DNA of 64,000 nucleotides from contig NZ_JAUFPO010000006.1 in NCBI RefSeq assembly GCF_030409235.1, forward strand, positions 310,001-374,000, given 5' to 3'. This DNA comes from Halomonas almeriensis. GTDB lineage: Bacteria > Pseudomonadota > Gammaproteobacteria > Pseudomonadales > Halomonadaceae. Under the pieces are notes generated by a model. The model saw only the letters and a program-made list of their open reading frames with translations, made no database searches and was not told where the DNA came from. A program made the position numbers and the translations under genes. Shown here in pieces: positions 43,096 through 52,283 of the stretch (the first letter of the stretch is position 1; every line of letters starts with the position of its first letter).

Positions 43096-44088
43096 CTAGA
43101 AAACGGCACGGTCGAAATGCCGCCGGAAGTACATTTCCAGGCGCAGGTTCATCTGCCAGCGTGGGTCATGGTCGTGCTCCCGCGGAAAATGCAGGGAGGG
43201 CGCGACATCCAGAAAGAGGATGCCCTTGTGCACGTCGCGCCGATAGCGTGTCTGCAGATAGGCGTCCTCCAGACGCGGATGGGAGCCGCTTTCGCCGATC
43301 AGGCCAAGGCTGTGGCGCAGGGCGCTGCGTCGGTTCAGGCGGTGGTTGAGCTCGACGGTTTCGCTGTACTCGAGGTTGTCGACCTCTTCCCGCCACTGCA
43401 CATTGGTGATGAAACGCAGGTGGCGGCTGTCATCCAGCGGTCTACCCAGATCCCAGCGGGTGCGCGCCGAAAAGCCGTCGTTATTGAACCATGACAGCCG
43501 GTTGTCACTTTCTAGTTGCCAGGGGCCATCGTCCAGCGTCCACAAGCGCTGGGTCGTGACTCGGGTGTAAGGGTCGAGTGGCAGATGCAAACGCACGCCG
43601 GCCCCCACTTCGGTTTTCCAGCGCTTGGTCTTGTCGCGGTTGCCCAGCCGGTTGAGCCCGATCTGCAGGCTCTCCAGGCCATCGGGGCGATCATTCGGCA
43701 GGCTGGCGTCCTGCTCGCCCAGGGTGCCTCGGGTTTCTTCCGGTTCGCTCTCGATGATCAAACGCAGCCGCTCCTCGCTGGTCGGTAGATCCAGCCGGAA
43801 GCGAGCGCCCCAGTCGTCATCGAATGCCTGGCCCTGGCGCCATTCGCCTCCCGCACTGATGCGCAGGTAGGAGTCGGTTTCCACGGTGAAGGCATCCGTG
43901 GTGCCGAAGAAGCTGTCAATGCGCCTTGAGGTCGTCTCGACCCAGTTCGACACGTCTTCGTGAAAGGGAGTAAGCCGTTCATCGGCCCAGGTGGGCAGGT
44001 CGCTGTCAGACTGATCCGTCGTGGTGTCCTCGGCATGAGCCGTGAAGCAGGCGCTGATCAGCAGCATCGTCATGAGGGTCTGGCGCAT
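43096..44088 (-). CDS. Outer-membrane beta-barrel-like protein, function unknown
   Basis: 330 residues. Signal peptide of about 19 residues (MLLISACFTAHA) is followed by an acidic region and then alternating hydrophobic/polar strands rich in Arg and aromatic residues (LRLIIESEPEE, RLHLPLDPYTRVTTQRLW, LRFITNVQWREEV, LRLEMYFRRHFDRAVF). The terminal Phe fits the C-terminal signal recognised by the BAM machinery. No named family is recognised. It stands alone, convergent with the SDR gene. Confidence 0.7.
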   Translation of the reverse strand: MRQTLMTMLLISACFTAHAEDTTTDQSDSDLPTWADERLTPFHEDVSNWVETTSRRIDSFFGTTDAFTVETDSYLRISAGGEWRQGQAFDDDWGARFRLDLPTSEERLRLIIESEPEETRGTLGEQDASLPNDRPDGLESLQIGLNRLGNRDKTKRWKTEVGAGVRLHLPLDPYTRVTTQRLWTLDDGPWQLESDNRLSWFNNDGFSARTRWDLGRPLDDSRHLRFITNVQWREEVDNLEYSETVELNHRLNRRSALRHSLGLIGESGSHPRLEDAYLQTRYRRDVHKGILFLDVAPSLHFPREHDHDPRWQMNLRLEMYFRRHFDRAVF

Positions 44089-44272
44089 CGAGAGGGAATC
44101 CCTGTCCGTCGTCGGTTTTCAGCCGGCGAGTTTACCTTGGCTGACGCCCGGGCACCTCCCCTTAGTGGCACTTTGTCTTTTCTCCGCCCATGGCGGTAGC
44201 CGGCTGCCGGGCTCGCTAGAGTGAGTCGGCCGGCATCTCGACGCACAGGCGGTAAGGCCCTTGCCGTTTTGG

Positions 44273-44593
44273 CTACGGGGACATCGTCTCGGTGCGCTCG
44301 GGGTAACCCAGGGTCTGACGAAGCCGTTCGGCATGACGCTCGATCCAGTCGGGGTCGATGGGCCCCCAGTCGCGAATCACGTAGCGGCCGATGTTGTGGC
44401 GCTCGCCGGGTGTCGGCTCGAACTCGCAGTGGATATCCAGCTCGGCCAGGGCCGAGAGTGTATCCTGGGCGGTGCGCCGCGGCATGCCCGTAGCGGTGAC
44501 TATGGCCGGTACGCTGTCGGTACCGGCGGCGACCAGGTGGGCGACGTAAAGGCGGCGATAGAAGCTCGACTGGGTCTTGCTGAGTGACGTCAT
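44273..44593 (-). CDS. Small winged-helix DNA-binding protein
   Basis: 106 residues. The N-terminal part (FYRRLYVAHLVAAGTDSVPAIVTATGMPRRTAQDTLSALAEL) has the shape of a helix-turn-helix with a PRRTAQDTL recognition helix, and GRYVIRDWGPIDPDWI follows as a wing. Homologues I recall in Pseudomonas and Halomonas carry only a generic winged-helix name. It ends the minus-strand group upstream of bioA's 3' end (33 bp from it), so it lies downstream of bioA on the same strand. Confidence 0.75.
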   Translation of the reverse strand: MTSLSKTQSSFYRRLYVAHLVAAGTDSVPAIVTATGMPRRTAQDTLSALAELDIHCEFEPTPGERHNIGRYVIRDWGPIDPDWIERHAERLRQTLGYPERTETMSP

Positions 44594-44626
44594 GGTTCGG
44601 GCACGTTCGAGAAATGTACTGCCATG

Positions 44627-45952
44627 TTAGCGAAACCAGCCCTTCATCGCTTCGGTGATCTGACGCATGTCCTCGGGGGAAGTGATATAGGCGGGCATGG
44701 TGTACAGCCAGCGGCCAAAGGAGCGCAGCCATACGCCCTGGGTACGGGCGAAATCCGCCGCGCCCTCGAGCGAGGAGGCGTCATGCACCTCGATGGCGGC
44801 GGTGGCCCCCAGCACGCGGACATCGGCCACAGCCGGGTGGGCCCGCAGGTTGTCGTCTTCGACCAGTTCCTCGCACAGTACGCGGTTCAGGGTGGCAATC
44901 CGCCCCAGGTAGTCGTCTTCCTCGAAGACCGACAGGCTTTCCAGCGCCACGCGACAGGCCAGCGGGTTGCCCATGAAGGTCGGGCCGTGCATGAAGGCGT
45001 GCAGCTCGCTGTCGCCGATGAAGGTGTCGTGCACCCGGTCGTTGGCCAGGGTGGCAGCATGACCGAGGTAGCCGCCGGTCAGGCCCTTGGAGAGCACCAT
45101 GATGTCCGGCGTGATATCGGCATGCTCGGCGGCGAACATGCGCCCCGTGCGACCGAAGCCGGTGGCTACCTCGTCGAGGATCAACAGCACATCGAATTTC
45201 TCGCACAGCTCACGCGCGCCGCGCAGGTAGGCGGGAGAGGTCATGTTGAGACCGCCGGCAGCCTGCAGCAAGGGTTCCATGAGCAGGGCGGCGATCTCGT
45301 GATGATGCGCCTCGAGAACGGCGCGCAGGGCGTCCAGGTCGGCCTGCACACTGGCCGCATCGGCATCGAAGGACGCTGTCGGCGCCGGGGCGAAGTAATG
45401 CTGTGGCAGGAAGCCGGCGAACAGAGAATGCATGCCTTCTTCCGGATCACAGACCGCCATGCAGCCCGCGGTATCGCCGTGATAGGCCTTCATCAACGAC
45501 AGCATGCGATGCTTTTCGGGCTGGCCGCGCAGGTACTGATACTGCACGGCCATCTTCATGGCGACTTCCATTCCCACCGAGCCGCTATCGGAAAAGAACA
45601 CATGATTCAGGCCCTCGGGGGTGACACGCACCAGCTCGCGAGCCAGCTGGTCGGCTGGATCGTGGGTCAGGCCGCCGAGCATCACGTGGCAGAGCGTGTC
45701 AGCCTGCTCCTGAATGGCGCGCACCAGGCGCGGGTGGCGATAGCCATGAATCATGCACCACCAGGAGCAGGTGGCATCCAGCAGCGACTCGCCGTTGTCC
45801 AGGATGAAGCGTGGTCCCTCGCCGCCAACCACTCTCGGAGCCGGATTCTGGGTCTTGAGGTGCGCATAGGGGTGCCAGACGGGCGAGGCGAGGCGTTGCT
45901 CGCCAGAACATGAGGAGGGTGCTGTGTCGGCGTTTCGCGGTTCAGTGGACAT
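44627..45952 (-). CDS. bioA: Adenosylmethionine-8-amino-7-oxononanoate aminotransferase
   Basis: 441 residues. PLP enzyme that converts KAPA to DAPA with S-adenosylmethionine as amino donor. SWWCMIHGYRHP, the cofactor motif LLILDEVATGFGRTGRMF and the Schiff-base Lys in MVLSKGLTGGYL are typical of BioA. ATG at 45952 is selected since a BirA-type operator lies right upstream; the longer frame would run through it. It is detached from the other bio genes by uspA and a tRNA gene. Confidence 0.95.
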   Translation of the reverse strand: MSTEPRNADTAPSSCSGEQRLASPVWHPYAHLKTQNPAPRVVGGEGPRFILDNGESLLDATCSWWCMIHGYRHPRLVRAIQEQADTLCHVMLGGLTHDPADQLARELVRVTPEGLNHVFFSDSGSVGMEVAMKMAVQYQYLRGQPEKHRMLSLMKAYHGDTAGCMAVCDPEEGMHSLFAGFLPQHYFAPAPTASFDADAASVQADLDALRAVLEAHHHEIAALLMEPLLQAAGGLNMTSPAYLRGARELCEKFDVLLILDEVATGFGRTGRMFAAEHADITPDIMVLSKGLTGGYLGHAATLANDRVHDTFIGDSELHAFMHGPTFMGNPLACRVALESLSVFEEDDYLGRIATLNRVLCEELVEDDNLRAHPAVADVRVLGATAAIEVHDASSLEGAADFARTQGVWLRSFGRWLYTMPAYITSPEDMRQITEAMKGWFR

Positions 45953-45993
45953 GACGGCTCCGGGCAGGGGGAGATGATGGCCCGGTACTGTAC

Positions 45994-46025
45994 AGGTAAA
46001 CCCGTAATTATTTAAAGGTTTACAA
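45994..46025 (-). promoter_or_regulatory. BirA-type biotin operator of bioA
   Basis: On the minus strand TTGTAAACC is followed after 14 bp by GGTTTACCT. The known BirA operator is TTGTAAACC-n-GGTTTACAA; only the last two bases differ. It ends 42 bp before the bioA start. It would repress bioA when biotin is plentiful. Confidence 0.8.
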
Positions 46026-46065
46026 CGCCGGTGGGCTGATTTGGCCCGCCACGACAACAGGGGCT

Positions 46066-46092
46066 GGCCCCTCATGCATCACATGAGAGGCC
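46066..46092 (-). terminator. Hairpin downstream of uspA
   Basis: ggcc/ggcc and ctcatg/catgag pair with a single-base bulge on each side around a 5-nt loop, 37 bp after the uspA stop. Weak terminator candidate. Confidence 0.3.
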
Positions 46093-46128
46093 ATGGCGTG
46101 AGATCAAGGCAATGGAATCCGCGGTGCT

Positions 46129-46575
46129 TCAGTGAACCGTGATCACCCGGCACTCGGCATCATGACTGACGCTGTGGGAAGTACTGCCGACCATCATGCC
46201 CTTGAAGTCGCTGAGGCCACGGCTTCCCAGCACGATGGCATCCACGTTCATGTTCTTGGCGGCCGTCACAATGGCTTGGCGTGGTTCGCCATGTTCGAGC
46301 TGGGTATTGATCGTGTCGTCAGCCAGCCCCATTGCCCTGGCTTCTTCCATGGCCTTCTCAAGCAATGCATTGCCCGCCTTGTCACGTTCCTCGAGCGACG
46401 CCTCGGACGGCACCGCCCCCAGGCCCCAGACCAGCAGTGGTTCATTGTCGCGAGGCTCTGGAACATGCAGCAGTGTGATGCTGCCGCCCTGTGAAGCGAT
46501 GAGCTGGCTGGCGACCTGCAGAGCGATCTTGGAGTGTTCCGAACCATCGACCGGGACCAGGATGTGCTTGAACAT
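46129..46575 (-). CDS. Universal stress protein (UspA family)
   Basis: 148 residues. Single Usp domain: HILVPVDGSEHSKIALQVA at the N-terminus and the ATP-binding type C-terminal motif VLGSRGLSDFKGMMVGSTSHSV (G-2x-G-9x-G-S/T). ATG at 46575 with GGAG 10 bases upstream is correct; the open frame further upstream runs through the tRNA and is spurious. It lies between bioA and tRNA-Leu with no evident link to biotin. Confidence 0.93.
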   Translation of the reverse strand: MFKHILVPVDGSEHSKIALQVASQLIASQGGSITLLHVPEPRDNEPLLVWGLGAVPSEASLEERDKAGNALLEKAMEEARAMGLADDTINTQLEHGEPRQAIVTAAKNMNVDAIVLGSRGLSDFKGMMVGSTSHSVSHDAECRVITVH

Positions 46576-46803
46576 GTTGGCTCTCCTTTGTGATGTGACG
46601 TCTTTTAGTCTAGGAGAAAAAAACAGCCTTGGATACCCAGGTGAGTTGCCGCGCGGTGATTTGACGCAGTCTTCATGACGGGGGAGGTTCGTCAGGTAGG
46701 GTGCCGGCTTAGGCAGGCTATTGGTCGCTACGCAGGGCGGCATCAGTGACCACCAAGAGTTGCGTTGCCGTAAATAAGCGAGGAGGAGAAAGGGGAAAAC
46801 AAG

Positions 46804-46888
<85 letters not shown>

Positions 46889-46909
46889 ACGTATCTGGCA
46901 GGCGATGCT

Positions 46910-46937
46910 ATTTTACTTATCGGTGGTGCCAAGTCAA
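46910..46937 (-). promoter_or_regulatory. Promoter of tRNA-Leu
   Basis: On the minus strand TTGACT (46937-46932) and TAAAAT (46915-46910) are 16 bp apart, placing the transcript start about 15 nt before the tRNA. The -35 overlaps the bioD stop. Confidence 0.7.
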
Positions 46938-47635
46938 TCGGCGCTCGGCAGGGAAAGGTGTTGCGCAGCGGCGGTGGCGCGCTGTCCGGGGCTCCCTGCG
47001 TCGAGTCGCGGTATCAGGCCGAGGCAGGGGGCCTGGAGCGTCTGGCCGAGGGTAGCCAGGTTGGCCTGATAGTCGTGTTCATCGACGGCGAAGTCGGGGT
47101 CGATGAGGTTGCCGGCCCACCCGGCCAGTCGCAGGCCGTCGGCGCAAATCGCCTCGGCGCTGAGGCGGGCGTGATTGAGACAGCCGAGCTTCAGGCCGAT
47201 CACCAGGATCACCGGCAGGCGCAGGCGTACAGCCAGTCCGGCGAGATCTTCGTGCTGGTTGAGGGGCACGCGCCAGCCGCCGGCGCCCTCGATCAGCGTC
47301 AGGTCACGTTGCCAGGCCAGCGGCTCGGCGGTGGCCGCGACCAGATGGTTCAGTGTCGGTACCCGGCCGGCACGCCGGGCGGCGAGATGTGGAGCGATGG
47401 CTGGTTCGTAGGCGTAGGGGTTGATGGTTTCGTACGGGACCTGGGGCCTGCTCTGCTCGCCGAGGGTCAGGGCGTCGATATTTCGCAGCCCTGCCGGAGT
47501 TTTGTCGCAACCCGAGGCTACCGGCTTGAGCCCCAGGGTACTCATGTCCCGCTGGCGAGCCAGGGCCAGCAGGCCGCTGGCCACCATGGTCTTGCCGGCG
47601 TCAGTGTCGGTACCGGTGACGAAGTAGGCTCCCAT
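46934..47635 (-). CDS. bioD: Dethiobiotin synthetase
   Basis: 233 residues. ATP-dependent carboxylase closing the ureido ring of dethiobiotin. The P-loop is GTDTDAGKT at the N-terminus; IEGAGGWRVPLN is the second nucleotide/substrate motif, and LKPVASGCDKTP carries the conserved Lys. The start lies 1 bp after the bioC stop. Last gene of the bioBFHCD operon. Confidence 0.95.
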   Translation of the reverse strand: MGAYFVTGTDTDAGKTMVASGLLALARQRDMSTLGLKPVASGCDKTPAGLRNIDALTLGEQSRPQVPYETINPYAYEPAIAPHLAARRAGRVPTLNHLVAATAEPLAWQRDLTLIEGAGGWRVPLNQHEDLAGLAVRLRLPVILVIGLKLGCLNHARLSAEAICADGLRLAGWAGNLIDPDFAVDEHDYQANLATLGQTLQAPCLGLIPRLDAGSPGQRATAAAQHLSLPSAD

Positions 47636-47636
47636 C

Positions 47637-48446
47637 TCAGCGCTCCAGGATCAGGGTCAGCAGGTGGTAGGTGACAGGCAGGCCGGCTGGTTCGCGCAGC
47701 GTCTCGTAGTGACGCCGTGCGCGGGCGAGGTCGGTTCGCGTCAGTCGTTTTCCTGGCCGCGCCACCTGGGCACCGACGCCCTTGATGGAGGCCATCACGG
47801 CGGTCAGATCCGGGTAGTGGAAGCGCTCCTCGCGCTCTTCCAGGGCGACATGGCGGAAACCGGCGCGTCGGGCGGCAGTCTGGTGCCGGGCGGCATCGCG
47901 GAAGTCCAGCAGGGCGGCGGGACGCCCGGGTTGTGACCAGGCCTGACTCACTTCGTGCAGGGTGCCGGGCGCCAGAGTGTTGAGCAGGGCGCGTCCGCCG
48001 GGCTTCAGCGCTCGGTGAATCTCGCCCAGGACGCGATCGAGGTCCGGGCACCACTGGATCGCCAGGTTGGAGATGACCAGGTCCAGGCTGGCGTCGATGT
48101 GGGGCAGCATGCCGGCGTCGCCGCAGATCCAGCGGATCGGCTGCGGATGGCGGCGGCGCGCTTCGTCGAGCATGCCCGGCGCCAGGTCGAGGCCCTCGAC
48201 ACGGCACTTGTCGCCGTAATGACAGGCTAGGAGCGCGGTCAGCTCGCCGGGGCCACAGCCCAGGTCCAGCAGGCGCTCCGCTGTGTCGGGGAGATGGGCC
48301 AGCAGGCGCTCGCTCATCATCTGCTGGGCGCTGGCGAGGTTGACGTAGTGAGGCGCGGCACGCGAAAAGGCCCGGGCGACGCGGGCGCGCCAGTCGGCGG
48401 CATCGGCCTGAGAGGTGGGCTCGGTGGCCAGCGCGGCAATGGTCAT
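47637..48446 (-). CDS. bioC: Malonyl-ACP O-methyltransferase BioC
   Basis: 269 residues. Methylates the free carboxyl of malonyl-ACP to let the pimelate chain grow in the fatty-acid synthesis pathway. The N-terminal VARAFSRAAPHYVNLASAQQ is the BioC signature, the SAM-binding motif is LLDLGCGPGELT, and LVISNLAIQWCPDL is motif III. It overlaps bioH by 4 bases. Confidence 0.94.
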   Translation of the reverse strand: MTIAALATEPTSQADAADWRARVARAFSRAAPHYVNLASAQQMMSERLLAHLPDTAERLLDLGCGPGELTALLACHYGDKCRVEGLDLAPGMLDEARRRHPQPIRWICGDAGMLPHIDASLDLVISNLAIQWCPDLDRVLGEIHRALKPGGRALLNTLAPGTLHEVSQAWSQPGRPAALLDFRDAARHQTAARRAGFRHVALEEREERFHYPDLTAVMASIKGVGAQVARPGKRLTRTDLARARRHYETLREPAGLPVTYHLLTLILER

Positions 48447-49177
48447 GCTGTTGGCTCCGGGCGTTCACGGTCAGGCCGATGTGTGTTGGCGATGGCCGCC
48501 AGCGATGTTGCCAGTTGCTGCGGGTCACTGAGCATCGTGCAGTGTCCGGCGTCCGCGATCCGCTGGTAGGCGCTGGCCCGCACCTCACCGGCGAGTAAGG
48601 GGTCGCGGGCGCCCGCGAGGCGGTGCACCGGACAGGAGGCGGCGTTCAGGCGGTGTCGGTTGTCGAGCCGCGCGAGCTGGCCGAGACCGGCATCGAGGGT
48701 GGCGATGGAGGCTGGGGCAGGGGTGCCGAGCAGCTGATGCAGCTCGCGGCGCGCGCGGCGAGGCTCGGGTTCGCCGCCCAGCTGCCAACGCAGAAAGTGT
48801 TCCCGGGCGGTATCCGGGGAGCGCTCGAAGGCATGCCGGAAATCGGCCAGGGCTTGTGCGCTGACTCCTTCCGGGTGAACGAAGCGCTCGCCGATGCCGA
48901 GCAGTACCAGGGCGCGCGGACTTGGCAGGTGGTCGAGCAGGGCGCCGGCCAGCAAGCCGCCGAGCGACCAGCCCACCCAGACGGCGTCGGCGGGCAGGTC
49001 GGCGGCCATGGCAGTGGCCAGCTCGCCCAGCGAGGCAGGATCGGCGAGAGGCGGGCGACCGGCATAGCCGGGCCAGTCCGGCGTTGTGACCTCGAGGTCG
49101 GTGGGCCAGCAGGGGGCGAGCGGCTGCCATATACGGGCGTCGCAGCCCCAGCCGCTGAGCAGAACCAGGCGTGTCAT
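48443..49177 (-). CDS. bioH: Pimeloyl-ACP methyl ester carboxylesterase BioH
   Basis: 244 residues. Alpha/beta hydrolase removing the methyl ester to release pimeloyl-ACP. N-terminal LVLLSGWGCDARIWQPL, nucleophile in GWSLGG, acid residue in GARDPLL and His in ADAGHCTML complete the triad. It overlaps bioF by 4 bases and bioC by 4 bases. Together bioC and bioH make this the E. coli-type route to pimeloyl-ACP. Confidence 0.92.
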   Translation of the reverse strand: MTRLVLLSGWGCDARIWQPLAPCWPTDLEVTTPDWPGYAGRPPLADPASLGELATAMAADLPADAVWVGWSLGGLLAGALLDHLPSPRALVLLGIGERFVHPEGVSAQALADFRHAFERSPDTAREHFLRWQLGGEPEPRRARRELHQLLGTPAPASIATLDAGLGQLARLDNRHRLNAASCPVHRLAGARDPLLAGEVRASAYQRIADAGHCTMLSDPQQLATSLAAIANTHRPDRERPEPTA

Positions 49178-50331
49178 GCGGCCTCCTCGCGGCGACAGTC
49201 GTCCAGTGCCTCGAGCAGGGCATCGAGCGCCGAGGCATCATGGGCGGCGCTCAGGGTGATGCGCAGGCGAGCCTGGTCGCGAGCCACGGTGGGCGCGCGG
49301 ATGGCGCCGACACGCAGTCCGGCCTGCGCCAGACGTTCGGTCCAGCGCAGCACGCGGCTGCTGTCGCCCAGTACTACGGGCTGGATCGGCGTGTTCGATT
49401 CGCTCAACGGCAGGCCGAGGCGTACGGCTTCGTGGCGAAAGCGGGCGATATTGGCATGCAGCTGCCGGCGTCGTTCGGGCTCGGCTTCGAGGATGTCCAG
49501 GGCCGCCAGGGTGGCCGCTGCCACGCCGGGCGGCTGAGCCGTGGTGTAGATGTAAGGGCGGGCAAACTGGATCAGGTGGTCGATCAAGGCAGCATCGCCC
49601 GCCACGAAGGCGCCGGCGCTGCCCAAGGCCTTGCCCAGGGTGCCCACAAGGACCGGCACCTGGTGGTGGTCGTGGGCGCGGCCCACGCAGCCGTCGCCGG
49701 CGTCGCCGAGCACGCCCAGTCCATGGGCATCATCGACCATCAGCCAGGCGCCCTGACGCTGACAGGTACTTGCCAGGCCGGCGATATCGGCCGTATCGCC
49801 ATCCATGCTGAACACGCCATCGCTGATCACCAGCGCCGGCGCCTCCCGGGGAGCACGTTCGAGCAGGCGCTCCAGATCCGCGAGGTCACGATGGTGAAAG
49901 CGGCGCGAGGGCGCCTCGGCCAGCTGCGCGCCGTCGAGCAGCGAGGCATGGTTCAAGCGGTCCTGAAAGACGCGGGTGTGGCGATCGCACAAAGCCTGCA
50001 GCACACCCAGATTGGCCATGTAGCCGGTGGAGAACAGCAGGGCGCGAGGTCGGCCGGTCAGCTCGGCCAGACGCTCTTCGAGTCGCTGGTGAACGTCCAG
50101 GTGCCCGGAGACCAGATGCGAGGCCCTGGCACCGGCGCCGAGGCGTTTCGCGCCGGCGGCCTGGGCCTCTGCGAGGCGCGGGTCGGCGGCCAGGCCGAGG
50201 TAGTCGTTGCCGGCGAAATCGGTCAACGTGGCCGCAGGGCCGAGGCTGACCCGCTGGCGCCAGCCGTCCGCGGCGCGCCGCTGTGCGGCGGCTTGCGACA
50301 GTCGCTCGGCCCAGAGGTGTGCTCGCGACAT
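49174..50331 (-). CDS. bioF: 8-amino-7-oxononanoate synthase
   Basis: 385 residues. PLP enzyme joining pimeloyl-ACP and alanine. DDAHGLGVLG holds the cofactor Asp and His; the Schiff-base Lys is in GTLGKALGSAGAF; NDYLGLAADPRL near the N-terminus is typical. It begins 6 bp after the bioB stop. A 740-codon opposite-strand frame across bioF and bioB is a codon artefact. Confidence 0.95.
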   Translation of the reverse strand: MSRAHLWAERLSQAAAQRRAADGWRQRVSLGPAATLTDFAGNDYLGLAADPRLAEAQAAGAKRLGAGARASHLVSGHLDVHQRLEERLAELTGRPRALLFSTGYMANLGVLQALCDRHTRVFQDRLNHASLLDGAQLAEAPSRRFHHRDLADLERLLERAPREAPALVISDGVFSMDGDTADIAGLASTCQRQGAWLMVDDAHGLGVLGDAGDGCVGRAHDHHQVPVLVGTLGKALGSAGAFVAGDAALIDHLIQFARPYIYTTAQPPGVAAATLAALDILEAEPERRRQLHANIARFRHEAVRLGLPLSESNTPIQPVVLGDSSRVLRWTERLAQAGLRVGAIRAPTVARDQARLRITLSAAHDASALDALLEALDDCRREEAA

Positions 50332-50337
50332 TCGGGA

Positions 50338-51435
50338 TCAGGCCTGGGCGGCGTCGTAGAAGAGGGCGTCATCCTGCTGGCGCTGAATGGCATGCGCCAG
50401 GGCGGTCTCGGTATCGGCCTCGTCGGCCTGGGTAGCGCGCTGCTCGGGGTGCAGGCCGAGCTTGTCGAACAGGGCGCGGTCCCGCTCGATTTGCGGGTTG
50501 CCGGTGGTCAGCAGGGTGTCGCCGTAGAAGATCGAGTTGGCGCCGGCGAGAAAGGCCATGGCCTGGGTCGATTCGTCCATCTGCTCGCGGCCGGCCGACA
50601 GGCGCACATGGCTCTGCGGCATCAGGATGCGGGCCACGGCGATGGCGCGAATGAACTCGAGCGGGTCCAGGTCCTCGACGTTTTCCATAGGGGTGCCGGG
50701 CACCTTGACCAGCATGTTGATGGGCACCGATTCCGGATGCGGCTGCAGACGCACCAGCTGCTGGAGCAGGGCGGCGCGGTCGCGGGGCGCTTCGCCCATC
50801 CCCAGGATGCCGCCCGAGCAGACCTTCATGCCGGCCTCGCGGACATTGGCGAGGGTATCCAGGCGGTCGGCATAGGAGCGGGTGGTGATGACCTCGCCAT
50901 AGTATTCCGGCGAGGTATCGAGGTTATGGTTGTAGTAATCCAGTCCGGCCTCGGCCAGTCGGCTGGCCTGGTCGCTGTCGACCATGCCGAGCGTCATGCA
51001 GGTCTCGAGTCCCAGGGCCTTGACCCGGCCGACCATCTCCATGACCACTCGCAGGTCGCGCTCCCGCGGGCTGCGCCAGGCCGCGCCCATGCAGAAACGA
51101 CTCGCCCCGGCCTCCTTGGCCGCCTTAGCCTGCTCCACCACCTTGTCGATTTCCAGCAGCTTTTCCTTGCCCAGGCCGGTGTTGTAGTGGCCCGACTGCG
51201 GGCAGTACTTGCAGTCTTCCGGGCAGGCGCCGGTCTTGATCGACAACAGGGTCGAAACCTGGACCGCATTGGGGTCGAAATGCGCGCGGTGTACCTGCTG
51301 GGCGCGGAACATCAGGTCGTTGAAGGGCAGCTCGAACAGCGCCTCGATCTCCTCCAGGCGCCAGTCGTGGCGTACTTCGGGTCGGGGGTCTAGGTTCAGA
51401 TCAACCGTCGTACTGTCTTGGCTCTTGGCTGGCAT
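50338..51435 (-). CDS. bioB: Biotin synthase
   Basis: 365 residues. Radical-SAM enzyme inserting sulphur into dethiobiotin. The [4Fe-4S] motif is C71-x3-C75-x2-C78 (CPEDCKYC); [12 protein letters not shown] supplies [2Fe-2S] and substrate contacts. The frame is open to 51516; ATG at 51435 leaves the upstream BirA-like sites untranslated, while ATG at 51459 would lie inside one. No strong ribosome-binding site is seen for either. First gene of bioBFHCD, divergent from comF. Confidence 0.94.
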   Translation of the reverse strand: MPAKSQDSTTVDLNLDPRPEVRHDWRLEEIEALFELPFNDLMFRAQQVHRAHFDPNAVQVSTLLSIKTGACPEDCKYCPQSGHYNTGLGKEKLLEIDKVVEQAKAAKEAGASRFCMGAAWRSPRERDLRVVMEMVGRVKALGLETCMTLGMVDSDQASRLAEAGLDYYNHNLDTSPEYYGEVITTRSYADRLDTLANVREAGMKVCSGGILGMGEAPRDRAALLQQLVRLQPHPESVPINMLVKVPGTPMENVEDLDPLEFIRAIAVARILMPQSHVRLSAGREQMDESTQAMAFLAGANSIFYGDTLLTTGNPQIERDRALFDKLGLHPEQRATQADEADTETALAHAIQRQQDDALFYDAAQA

Positions 51436-51451
51436 GGAGGGCTCGCTGATG

Positions 51452-51480
51452 GTCAACATTAAGGATATATCTCGGTTGAC
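51452..51480 (-). promoter_or_regulatory. BirA-like box 1, proximal to bioB
   Basis: GTCAACa and GGTTGAC form an inverted pair 15 bp apart, with one mismatch to the symmetric form. The AT-rich centre (aaggatatat) could include a -10 element for bioB. Same half-site family as box 2. Confidence 0.5.
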
Positions 51481-51505
51481 GAACAGGGTAAGCGGTCGGC
51501 CGTTC

Positions 51506-52210
51506 ATGTCAACCATTCATGACGTTCGGGTTGACGACTGGCTGCGTCGCGCATTGCCGGGGCGCTGTGCCTTCTGCCTGGGGGCTACGCCGGGGACGGC
51601 GCCCTGGTGTCGGGCCTGCCACCTGGAGCTGCCCTGGAACCTGCCGGCCTGCCCGCAGTGCGCCGAGCCTCAATCGGGGCAGGGCCGCGGGCGGCTTTGC
51701 GGCCACTGCCTGCGCCGGCAGCCGGCCTTCGCGGCCGCTCGAGTGCCGCTCCGCTACGAGGGCGCTGCGGCGGCACTGATCCAGCGTTTCAAGTTTCAGG
51801 CCTCGCCGCGCGCCGGCAGTGTCCTGCTAGCGCTGCTTGATGGTGCGCTGGAGACAACGCCTTCTCCCCAGGGACTGGTGGCCGTGCCGTTACATGATCG
51901 CCGTGCCCGCCAGCGGGGGTTCGATCAAGCGCAGTGGCTGGCCCGTCGCCTGGCGGCGCGCCGCGACATGCCGCTTTACAAGGCTCGTCGCCTGCGCGAT
52001 ACGCCCAGTCAACGCGGGCTCGATCGGCGGCAGCGGCGTCGCAACCTGCGGGCGGCGTTTCATGTCGAGGGAGAGCTGCCCGCGCATGTGGCGCTGCTGG
52101 ACGATGTAATGACCACCGGCGCGACTCTGGATGCCCTGGCTCGCGCCTGTCAGCAGGCCGGGGCGCGGCGGGTGGAGGTCTGGGCGATGGCGCGCACGCC
52201 CTCTGCGTGA
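51506..52210 (+). CDS. comF: ComF family phosphoribosyltransferase-like protein
   Basis: 234 residues. An N-terminal zinc-finger region (CAFC, CRAC, CPQC and CGHC pairs) precedes a PRTase domain with [20 protein letters not shown] and the PRPP loop [17 protein letters not shown]. ComF/GntX proteins act in DNA uptake or use of DNA as nutrient. Start choice is uncertain: ATG 51506 is used, but ATG 51449 has a better ribosome-binding site (GGAGGG) and would code through both BirA-like boxes. Confidence 0.88.
   Translation: MSTIHDVRVDDWLRRALPGRCAFCLGATPGTAPWCRACHLELPWNLPACPQCAEPQSGQGRGRLCGHCLRRQPAFAAARVPLRYEGAAAALIQRFKFQASPRAGSVLLALLDGALETTPSPQGLVAVPLHDRRARQRGFDQAQWLARRLAARRDMPLYKARRLRDTPSQRGLDRRQRRRNLRAAFHVEGELPAHVALLDDVMTTGATLDALARACQQAGARRVEVWAMARTPSA
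51508..51535 (-). promoter_or_regulatory. BirA-like box 2, overlapping the comF start
   Basis: Perfect inverted repeat GTCAACC-n14-GGTTGAC. The n14 spacing equals that of the bioA box. On the minus strand its end supplies a consensus -35 TTGACA (51512-51507 region), with TACCCT 16 bp on as a fair -10 for bioB. The site lies in the first codons of comF. Confidence 0.6.
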
Positions 52211-52283
52211 CGGGTCAGCGCTCAGCGTCGCGGGTAGCACTCTGATAGCATGCAGTCTGAGATTCCGCCATCAGGAGCCCCGC

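Noticed and set aside
49171..51393. 740-codon plus-strand frame across bioF and bioB
   Set aside because: Both bio genes are certain from catalytic motifs; the antisense frame is Gly/Gln/His-rich noise.
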